Positions 54,389 through 61,809 of a stretch of DNA of 64,000 nt are shown piece by piece; the stretch's first letter is position 1; each line of letters starts with the position of its first letter. The DNA is from Bryobacteraceae bacterium (GTDB taxonomy: Bacteria > Acidobacteriota > Terriglobia > Bryobacterales > Bryobacteraceae): NCBI GenBank assembly GCA_019752335.1, contig JAIEMJ010000013.1, forward strand, positions 310,001-374,000, given 5' to 3'. The notes under the pieces are model-generated. The model did not search any database. It was given only the letters and a program-made list of their open reading frames with translations, and was not told where the DNA came from. The position numbers and the translations under genes were made by a program.

Positions 54389-54394
54389 TACGAT
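54389..54394 (+). promoter_or_regulatory. TACGAT -10 of the sulfatase gene
   Basis: TACGAT is followed by 7 bases and GTG at 54402. It lies only seven bases from the divergent -10 of the BON gene. Confidence 0.55.
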
Positions 54395-54401
54395 GTTGCC
54401 T

Positions 54402-56162
54402 GTGACGATTTCTCGACGCCAACTTCTCGCAGCCCTGCCGCTCGCCGCCCAAAGCCGCAAGCGCCCCAACATTCTCTGGCTCTCCTTCGAGGATTCGAGC
54501 CCCATGCTAGGTTGCTACGGCGATCCGCACGCCATCACCCCCCACGCCGACGCCCTGGCGCGCGAGGGAGTCCGCTTCACCCGCGCCTACTCCGTCGCCG
54601 GCGTCTGCGCGCCATCGCGCTCCGGCATCATCACCGGCATGTACCCCACTACCCTGGGCTCCATGCATATGCGCTCCAACGTGAAGCTCGCCGACGGCAT
54701 CCGCTGCTTTCCCGAATATCTGCGCGACGCCGGCTACTACTGCACCAACAACGCCAAGACCGATTACAATTTCCCCGTGCCCACCGGCTGCTGGAACGAG
54801 AACGGCGCCAAGGCCCACTGGCGCAATCGCGCCGAGGGCCAGCCCTTCTTCGCCGTCTTCAATCAGGAGGTGACCCACGAGAGCCGCTATCCGCGCCGCG
54901 GCGCTGTCCACGACGCCGACGTCAAGCGTCTGACGCCCGCCCAACGGCAGGATCCCCAAAAGCTCACCACCCTGCCGCCCTTCTACCCCGACACTCCCGA
55001 GACGCGCCGCGATTGGGCGAACGTCTACGAGTGCCTCACCGCCATGGACTATTGGCTGCAGGATCGCCTCAAAGAGATCTCCGACGCCGGCCTCGAGAAC
55101 GACACCATCGTCTTCTTCTGGGGCGACCACGGCGTCGGCCTGCCCCGCTCCAAGCGTTGGCTCTATGAGTCCGGCACCCGCGTGCCCCTCATCGTGCGCG
55201 TACCGGCCCGCTTCCGCGCGGGCGGCCAAGCCGCGCCCAACAGCGTCAATCCGTCGCTCGTCAGCCTCATCGACCTCGGCCCCACCGTGCTCAACCTCTG
55301 CGGCCTCCCCGTGCCCGCCAACATGCAGGGCCAGCCCTTCCTGGGCGCAGGTGTTAAACCCCGCGAGTACATCTACGGCATCCGCGATCGCATGGACGAG
55401 CGCTACGACATGGTCCGCTCCGTCCGCGACGCCCGTTACCGGTACCTGCGCAACTACGAGTCCACCCGGCCCTACTACCAGCACATGGCCACGCCCGAAA
55501 GCGGCGCCACCATGCGCGAGATCCGCCGCCTGCAAGCCAAAGGCGAATTGCCGCTCGCCGTCGCGCGCTTCGCCGGCTCCACCAAGCCCGTGGAAGAGCT
55601 CTACGACGTCGACGCCGACCCCTGGGAAATCAACAATCTGGCCGCCGACCCCCACCACCGCAAGACGCTCGAACGCCTGCGCGCCGCGCACCAGAAGTGG
55701 GTCTTCGAGACGCGCGATCTGGGGCTGATTCCGGAGTCCGAATTGGCCGAAGAGGAGGCCCGCCTAGGCACCCGCCAAGCCATCTTCCGCGACCCCGCTT
55801 GGCTACGCGACCTCTACGCCGCCGCCACCGGGCCAAAGCCGGAGCGCTTCCAGAATTCCCCGCGACCCGCGCTGCGCTACTGGGCCGCCCGCCGCGCCGA
55901 ACCCGTCCCCGAACAGCTCCTCGCGGACCCCTCCGCCGCCGTCCGCATCGCCGCCGCCCGGCGTTTGGGCCAAGTCGATATCCTCGCCAAGGAACTCGCC
56001 AGTCCCGCGCAGTACGCCCGCCTCATGGCCGTCAATGCCCTGGACGAAATGGGCGAAGCCGCCCGGCCCGCGCTACCCGCCTTGCGCACCGCCTTGAAAG
56101 ATCCCGAGAACAACTACGTCATTCGAGTGGCCACGCACGCCGTCAATGCGCTAACCAAATGA
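54402..56162 (+). CDS. Exported sulfatase with C-terminal HEAT-like repeats
   Basis: A sulfatase of about 586 residues. The N-terminus SRRQLLAALPLAA looks like a twin-arginine signal. RPNILWLSFEDSSPMLGCYG starts the alkaline-phosphatase-like fold. CAPSRSGIITG contains the Cys-x-Pro-x-Arg motif whose cysteine becomes formylglycine. FFWGDHGVGLPRSKRWLYES holds further metal-site residues. The last ~80 residues (VRIAAARRLGQVDILAKELA; LMAVNALDEMGEAARPALPA) read as HEAT-like repeats, an addition to the core. It probably desulfates a polysaccharide. The start is taken as GTG 54402 because of the adjacent -10. ATG 54393 overlaps that -10. Confidence 0.86.
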   Translation: MTISRRQLLAALPLAAQSRKRPNILWLSFEDSSPMLGCYGDPHAITPHADALAREGVRFTRAYSVAGVCAPSRSGIITGMYPTTLGSMHMRSNVKLADGIRCFPEYLRDAGYYCTNNAKTDYNFPVPTGCWNENGAKAHWRNRAEGQPFFAVFNQEVTHESRYPRRGAVHDADVKRLTPAQRQDPQKLTTLPPFYPDTPETRRDWANVYECLTAMDYWLQDRLKEISDAGLENDTIVFFWGDHGVGLPRSKRWLYESGTRVPLIVRVPARFRAGGQAAPNSVNPSLVSLIDLGPTVLNLCGLPVPANMQGQPFLGAGVKPREYIYGIRDRMDERYDMVRSVRDARYRYLRNYESTRPYYQHMATPESGATMREIRRLQAKGELPLAVARFAGSTKPVEELYDVDADPWEINNLAADPHHRKTLERLRAAHQKWVFETRDLGLIPESELAEEEARLGTRQAIFRDPAWLRDLYAAATGPKPERFQNSPRPALRYWAARRAEPVPEQLLADPSAAVRIAAARRLGQVDILAKELASPAQYARLMAVNALDEMGEAARPALPALRTALKDPENNYVIRVATHAVNALTK

Positions 56163-57079
56163 TTCCGCTCCTGCTCCTCTTCGCCGATCTGCGCGGCTTG
56201 GAAGCCGTCATGGGACCGTTGCCCCCGTCGCCGCGCGAGGCGCCCGTCGTCGAGATCCTCAACGAGACGAAGCTCGACGGCGGACTCGTCCGCCGCGAAA
56301 TCGTCTTCCTCGGCCGCGACCAGGACCGCGTCTCCGCCTATCTCTTCCTGCCCCCCAAACAAGTCCTGTCCAACAAGGGCAAGCGCCCTGCCCTGCTCTG
56401 CCTCCACCAAACCACCCGCATCGGCAAAGCCGAGCCCGCCGGACTCGGCGGCAAGCCGGACCTCCACTACGCCCTCGAACTCGCCCGCCGTGGCTACGTC
56501 ACCCTCGCGCCGGACTATCCGAACTTCGGCGGCTACATCTTCGATCCCTACGCCCACGGCTATCAAAGCGCCACCATGAAAGGCATCGCCAACCATCGCC
56601 GCGCGCTCGATGTGCTCGCCAGCCTACCCCAGGTGAACCCGAAGCGCCTGGGCGTGATCGGCCATTCGCTCGGCGGGCACAACTCGCTTTTTCTGGCCGC
56701 TTTTGACCGGCGCGTCCGCGTCACGGTGACCAGTTGCGGTTTCACCGCCTTTGCCCGCTACTACGGCGGCAACCTCACCGGCTGGAGCCACGCCGGCTAC
56801 ATGCCCCGCATCGCCAGCGTCTACGGCAAGGACCCCGCGCGCCTGCCCTTCGACTTCCATAACGTCCTGGCCGCCCTGGCCGGCCGCGCCCTCTTCATCA
56901 ACGCGCCCCTGCACGACAGCAACTTCGACGTCGTAGGCGTCCGCGAAACCGTGGCCCAAGTGGAGCGCCGCTTCCGCCCCGGCCGACTCCGCGTCAGCTA
57001 TCCGGACACCGGCCACGAGTTCCCGCCCGAGGTTCGGGAAGAGGCCTACCGCTTCCTCGACCGCCACTTGCTACAATGA
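56159..57079 (+). CDS. Alpha/beta-hydrolase (dienelactone-hydrolase-like), exported
   Basis: A 306-residue hydrolase. The nucleophile elbow is GHSLGG, preceded by VNPKRLGVI. An aspartate in PLHDSNFD and a histidine in PDTGHEFPPE complete a plausible triad. The N-terminus is hydrophobic (IPLLLLFADLRG) and could be a signal. ATG at 56159 overlaps the sulfatase stop as ATGA, so the two genes form an operon that may remove sulfate and acyl groups from the same glycan. The longer open frame is rejected. Its end overlaps the -10 of ssrA. Confidence 0.85.
   Translation: MIPLLLLFADLRGLEAVMGPLPPSPREAPVVEILNETKLDGGLVRREIVFLGRDQDRVSAYLFLPPKQVLSNKGKRPALLCLHQTTRIGKAEPAGLGGKPDLHYALELARRGYVTLAPDYPNFGGYIFDPYAHGYQSATMKGIANHRRALDVLASLPQVNPKRLGVIGHSLGGHNSLFLAAFDRRVRVTVTSCGFTAFARYYGGNLTGWSHAGYMPRIASVYGKDPARLPFDFHNVLAALAGRALFINAPLHDSNFDVVGVRETVAQVERRFRPGRLRVSYPDTGHEFPPEVREEAYRFLDRHLLQ
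57072..57077 (+). promoter_or_regulatory. Candidate -10 for ssrA
   Basis: TACAAT lies 20 bases before the mature 5' end of tmRNA, inside the last codons of the hydrolase gene. A short 5' leader would be removed by RNase P. Confidence 0.45.
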
Positions 57080-57097
57080 AGGTGCTGTTTACCACAA

Positions 57098-57449
57098 GGG
57101 GGCGAAACGGCTTCGACGGGATTGCGTTGTTTTGAAGAGGCGTGTCGAGCTCCGGGCTCTCGTAAAACGACCGGAAACTATAACTGCCAACACGCAGTTT
57201 GCATACGCTGCCTAATTAATTAGGTAGCCGCTGCTCATCGGGGTGCTCTTGACCCGGTGACTCAGCGTCATCCTCAAGAGATCGGCCAAAGGCTTCTGTT
57301 CGTAGCCGGCGGCTTAAATCAATCGGACTGGACGGCTCGTCATCTTGCCTGTTCTGAGGCGGTCGTTAAGATTAAGAACTAGGATACACACGTAGGCTTT
57401 TCAGGGCAGACTTTTTCGGACGCGGGTTCAACTCCCGCCGCCTCCACCA
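57098..57449 (+). ncRNA. ssrA: Transfer-messenger RNA (tmRNA)
   Basis: The 5' end GGGGGCG pairs with CGCCTCC before the 3' ACCA, forming the tRNA-like acceptor stem. GGGTTCAACTCCC is the T arm. The internal open frame starts with the resume codon GCC at 57186 and encodes the tag ANTQFAYAA, ending at TAA 57213-57215. tmRNA rescues stalled ribosomes and marks the product for proteolysis. The CCA end is encoded. It lies 18 bases after the hydrolase gene. Confidence 0.97.
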
Positions 57450-57454
57450 CCATC

Positions 57455-57485
57455 ACTTGTTGAAATAAAGCAACAAGTCATTCTT
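57455..57485 (+). terminator. Probable terminator of ssrA
   Basis: A perfect 8-bp stem ACTTGTTG/CAACAAGT with an 8-base AT-rich loop, followed by CATTCTT, six bases after the tmRNA end. The T-run is interrupted. Confidence 0.5.
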
Positions 57486-57961
57486 ACGGAAGTCGCACGT
57501 AGCTTGTTCACGACATGCCAGCGCATGACGCGCCAACCAGCCCCGAGCGCTAGAAGCTCAGAAAAAATGTCCGGCACCTCCGAAATAAAGCGAAATCTGG
57601 AGAGCCCGCCGCGTGAGCGGCGGGGCACGTTTCGACGCTTATCCCCGAAAATGCCAATAAAACAGCTATGTTCTGCGTAGGTGACCTCATCGCTCACGCG
57701 ATGGCCTCTCACGGTTGTGCGAGCCAGACACATTTTTCCGAGCTCCCAGCGAGGGGTTTACGGCGTGGTCCCTCGCTGCCCGCAGGATGAACACCCGGAT
57801 CATGCCAGCAAGCCCGGAGCGAAGCGACGGGTCCCCAAGGAATCGATATCCTTTTCCAGCACCCCCCCGGTACGCGTGAGACGATTTACCCTGGGCCAAT
57901 CCGAACAGCAGGTATCATCAGGAAGGTCCGCCCCCACAGGAACGCTCTCCGAGTCTGGCCC
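57486..57961. other. Gene-free stretch with several hairpins
   Basis: No convincing gene lies between ssrA and the cas6 remnant. The stretch holds perfect hairpins at 57605-57624 (CCCGCCGC/GCGGCGGG, loop GTGA), 57688-57703 (CATCGC/GCGATG, loop TCAC) and 57747-57778 (CAGCGAGGG/CCCTCGCTG, 14-base loop), plus a REP-like element at 57804-57835. Confidence 0.6.
57804..57835 (+). repeat. REP-like element, CCCGGA...GACGGG family
   Basis: GCCAGCAAGCCCGGAGCGAA followed by GCGACGGGTCCC. It folds as CCCG-GA-GC-GAA-GC-GA-CGGG. A near-identical copy lies at 63685-63716 with a compensatory change in the inner stem. Confidence 0.7.
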
Positions 57962-58701
57962 TATCGCTTTCACTTCGTCGCCCGCGGACCCGCGCGATTC
58001 CCCTGCACCAATCCGGCAACACGCCCAGGTCTTTGAACCCACCTGGCTCGCCGGGCCCAGCGGCCTCGCCGCCCCCCCGCGCGCCTTCGTCTTTCGTCCG
58101 GCCGGCCTCGAAGGGCGGGCCCTCGCCGCGGGCGAACCCGTCTTCTTCGACCTCCACCTCTTCTCCCCGCGCCCGGACCTGCTCCCCTTCGTCCTCACCT
58201 TCCGCCAACTGGGCGTCGCAGGCGTCGGACCTGGCCGCGTGCCCGTCGAGCTCACCCGCGTCCACCCGCTCGATGAGCAGCATCCAGAGCAGACCGCGGT
58301 CTTGGCGAATGGCACCCTCGCCGGCGCCGCCAGCCCAGGCCTTTCCCTTGATCTCGCCCCCACGCCCACCGAGTTCAAAGACGCCGGCTCTGTCGCCCTG
58401 CGGCCCGCCTTCTGCGCTCTCTACCAGGGCGGGCGCCCGGATCAGGACCTCGCAGCGCTAACCCACTCCGCCGACCACCTCCGCATCGCCGGCGGCACGG
58501 TAACTGGGGCCGAAGTCGAGCGCCGCAGTTCGAAGACGGGGCAAAAGCACTCGCTAGGCGGATTCACCGGCTGGGTCGACTACGAAGGAGACTACGTCCT
58601 GGCTGGAAGCCGGCCGTTGGACCGGAGTCGGCCGCCAGACCGTCTGGGGAAGCCGCCGCAGGGTAGGGCGGGCCCCCTGGCCCGCCTCAGCCCACTGGTA
58701 A
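57962..58701 (+). pseudogene. cas6: Broken cas6 (CRISPR RNA-processing endoribonuclease)
   Basis: Pieces of a Cas6 RAMP protein lie in three frames. The first strand, YRFHFVARGPARFP, is at 57962-58003. The body (VFEPTWLAGPSGLAAPPRAF; VFFDLHLFSPRPDLLPFVLT; ERRSSKTGQKHSLGGFTGWV) runs from about 58026 to 58598 in a second frame. The glycine-rich end, WLEAGRWTGVGRQTVWG, starts at 58600 in a third frame, one base off because of an extra C at 58598-58599. About 50 N-terminal residues that normally follow the first strand are missing, and no start codon fits. An intact Cas6 would cut the repeat to leave an 8-base handle. The open frame 57681-58883 covers only part of it. Confidence 0.8.
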
Positions 58702-58866
58702 CACGGCCCCCAGGTCCGTCCCTTACTTTCAACCCCGAACCTCACCCCGCCCTCCCCCACCATCAGCACACAGTTCGACGCCGTAAGGTAGCAAGCCCGA
58801 GTGGCCCGCGGAGGTGGCGGAGCCAGTCCCTCCTTCATGTCCTCGTGCCCACGCCACATGCACACA
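58702..58866. other. No gene recognised
   Basis: The stretch between the cas6 remnant and the REP-like element holds no supported gene or RNA. Sequence quality and composition look normal. It may be further decayed coding sequence. Confidence 0.5.
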
Positions 58867-58895
58867 ACGAACCCCGAGCGTAAGCGAGGGGATGG
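58867..58895 (+). repeat. REP-like element, ACGAACCCCGA family
   Basis: ACGAACCCCGAGCGTAAGCG followed by AGGGGATGG. It folds as CCCC-GA-GC-GTAA-GC-GA-GGGG. It is related to the pair at 35145-35270, where the inner pairs are CC/GG instead of GC/GC. Confidence 0.72.
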
Positions 58896-58972
58896 TAGGT
58901 CAATCCCGGGCACATTCACGAATTACATCTGGCTTGAGAACGTTCTTCGCCCCCGAAGACTTGCGGTCTCGC

Positions 58973-61625
58973 GCTTCAAATGAGGCCCCAGTAAGTCTAC
59001 TGGGACAATTGCCTGGCGCATGGCGGAGCGTATCCGCGACGAAAGGCTTCAATGAGGCCCCAGTAAGTCTACTGGGGAAATCGACGAACACGCCGAACCC
59101 AGTACTTATAGGGGTTGCTTCAATGAGGCCCCAGTAAGTCTACTGGGGAAATGGATCGCGAGAGCGAAATTGAGGCGAAGAGGGCAAAGCTTAAAAGAGG
59201 CCCCAGTAAGTCTACTGGGGAAATCCCAGCGCACGGTGAGCGTGCCAGCGGTGGACGTGGCGCGCTTCAATGAGGCCCCAGTAAGTCTACTGGGGAAATA
59301 AATCTACTTACTGATGATTATGGATTAATTAGGTACAGCTTCAATGAGGCCCCAGTAAGTCTACTGGGGAAATCCCCAGCTCCCGCCGGCCTTGGCTGGC
59401 TACTTGGTTGCTTCAATGAGGCCCCAGTAAGTCTACTGGGGAAATCGGCTGCTTGGTTTCGCCGAGGGCCAGTGGAGCAAGGCTTCAATGAGGCCCCAGT
59501 AAGTCTACTGGGGAAATACCAACGACAAGGGTAGCGACGTGTTGCCCGATGCTACGCTTCAATGAGGCCCCAGTAAGTCTACTGGGGAAATACACTAAGA
59601 ACATTGAGCCAAGACGTACAACATCTTGCTTCAATGAGGCCCCAGTAAGTCTACTGGGGAAATCACTTCCTTCTTCAGCCGCTGGCGGTGCTTTCGCGCG
59701 GCTTCAATGAGGCCCCAGTAAGTCTACTGGGGAAATACGCAGGCCCAGCTTGAATCTCAGATGGGTCAGCAGTAGCTTCAATGAGGCCCCAGTAAGTCTA
59801 CTGGGGAAATGTTCAGAAACAGAAAAGGCTCCGATCGCATTGCGGTGCTTCAATGAGGCCCCAGTAAGTCTACTGGGGAAATCTGCTTATGCTGCTGCTA
59901 GGGCTACTGCTTATGCTGCGCTTCAATGAGGCCCCAGTAAGTCTACTGGGGAAATCTGGAAAAAGAAGAGAAAGAAAAAGAAGAGGAGCATGCTTCAATG
60001 AGGCCCCAGTAAGTCTACTGGGGAAATCATGATAGGCTCATGCGTACCACTTTTCTATGGCATCGCTTCAATGAGGCCCCAGTAAGTCTACTGGGGAAAT
60101 GAAGGGCCTGCCGGCCATGATCTCACCCGCGCCGGGGCTTCAATGAGGCCCCAGTAAGTCTACTGGGGAAATGACGCACCGCTTGCACCTTGGCGCGATC
60201 CGCAAGCTGCTTCAATGAGGCCCCAGTAAGTCTACTGGGGAAATGCCCTTCGCCGTCGCCGCCTCAAGGACCGCCGCGGCAAGCTTCAATGAGGCCCCAG
60301 TAAGTCTACTGGGGAAATGGCGCGAGCGCCCCGACCCACGGCGGGTATCGAGAGGCTTCAATGAGGCCCCAGTAAGTCTACTGGGGAAATGTAGTGGGCC
60401 GTCCGCGCCCGGCCAAATAATCAAATGCTTCAATGAGGCCCCAGTAAGTCTACTGGGGAAATAATGTGTCGCTATCGACGGTGCTTCGGTGGTGCAAAGC
60501 TTCAATGAGGCCCCAGTAAGTCTACTGGGGAAATGGTAAAGTTCCCGTTTCGCGGCTTGATCCGCAACGGCGCTTCAATGAGGCCCCAGTAAGTCTACTG
60601 GGGAAATATCTTGCGATGACGGGATGTGCGGCGGGCGACTTGATGGCTTCAATGAGGCCCCAGTAAGTCTACTGGGGAAATCGACGAGATCGCGGCACGG
60701 CTGAAACCGCCCGGCATGGCTTCAATGAGGCCCCAGTAAGTCTACTGGGGAAATGTAGTCCTTCCCGCCAGCCTAGGCGGCGTCCGACTTGGGGCTTCAA
60801 TGAGGCCCCAGTAAGTCTACTGGGGAAATTACTCGCCGGCGTTAACCGACAAGGTTGGATTCGAACGCTTCAATGAGGCCCCAGTAAGTCTACTGGGGAA
60901 ATGTCGACGTTCTGGCGCGCCGTCTCTTCGCTATCCCGGCTTCAATGAGGCCCCAGTAAGTCTACTGGGGAAATGATCGGAATGGCGCTGACTGGGAAAC
61001 ACCACTTACTGGCTTCAATGAGGCCCCAGTAAGTCTACTGGGGAAATGAGCTCCACAGCGACAGCACGGACTTCTTTCACTGTGCTTCAATGAGGCCCCA
61101 GTAAGTCTACTGGGGAAATGATGCTTTGAAAGGCACTTTCTCTGTAAGCGGCTCGGGCTTCAATGAGGCCCCAGTAAGTCTACTGGGGAAATGTTGCTAT
61201 TCAAAAGGTGGCCATCGATGACGAAGTTGCTTCAATGAGGCCCCAGTAAGTCTACTGGGGAAATTTCGAGCTTGGCGTTCAGCCCAGAAACCTGGATCGT
61301 GCTTCAATGAGGCCCCAGTAAGTCTACTGGGGAAATCGTGACGTCCTCGCTTCGTGATACCAGTATACGACGCTTCAATGAGGCCCCAGTAAGTCTACTG
61401 GGGAAATTAACACTCGGCCGACATTACTGCTGTTGTACCATGTCGCTTCAATGAGGCCCCAGTAAGTCTACTGGGGAAATCGGTCGATATCATCGTGGGG
61501 GCTGTGGCCACGGACGGCTTCAATGAGGCCCCAGTAAGTCTACTGGGGAAATGTCGCCAGACTGGTGGCGAAGGCCTCCTTGAGGGGCGGCTTCAATGAG
61601 GCCCCAGTAAGTCTACTGGGGAAAT
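58973..61625 (-). CRISPR. CRISPR array, 37 repeats and 36 spacers
   Basis: Repeats are 36 bases and recur every ~72-75 bases, with spacers of about 35-39. On the plus strand each starts GCTTCAATGAGG and ends CTGGGGAAAT. In the transcribed (minus) direction the repeat is ATTT, then CCCCAGTA-GACT-TACTGGGG (perfect 8-bp hairpin, 4-base loop), then CCTC and the 8-base handle ATTGAAGC, the pattern cut by Cas6 in type I/III systems. The leftmost repeat (58973-59009) has an extra A and a changed end, and the one at 59189-59224 is altered in its first 12 bases. Decay at the left marks it as the trailer end, so new spacers enter at the right, next to the leader and cas4-cas1. All other repeats appear identical. 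Confidence 0.98.
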
Positions 61626-61809
61626 AGCTAACGCTCTATCTGTTCTATTATCAATCATCTATCGGGCCGTTTGCGAGCGCCCCTCGTCAGCCAGCCCGAA
61701 TCCGCCAGCCCAGCCATGCTGACCATTAGCGTTCTGCTGCGTTTTCAACAGTATACACCCTCGCGAGCGCCTCCCGCCTTTTCCGCACCGCCGGACGGCT
61801 CGCGTTGCC
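61626..61809 (-). promoter_or_regulatory. CRISPR leader
   Basis: A 184-base stretch between the last intact repeat and the cas4-cas1 stop. The ~45 bases next to the array are AT-rich, and the minus strand carries GATAAT about 25 bases before the first repeat, a candidate -10 for array transcription. No good -35 is seen. Confidence 0.65.

Noticed and set aside
57756-57769. On the minus strand, ACCACGCCGTAAAC, similar to a conserved 16S rRNA string
   Set aside because: The match is about 13 bases only and the flanks are a hairpin unrelated to rRNA. Judged coincidental.
57681-58883. A 400-codon open frame covering the cas6 region
   Set aside because: Only its middle part resembles Cas6. The first ~110 codons run through hairpins and a REP-like element, and the last ~95 are out of frame with the Cas6 C-terminus. 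It is treated as a pseudogene.
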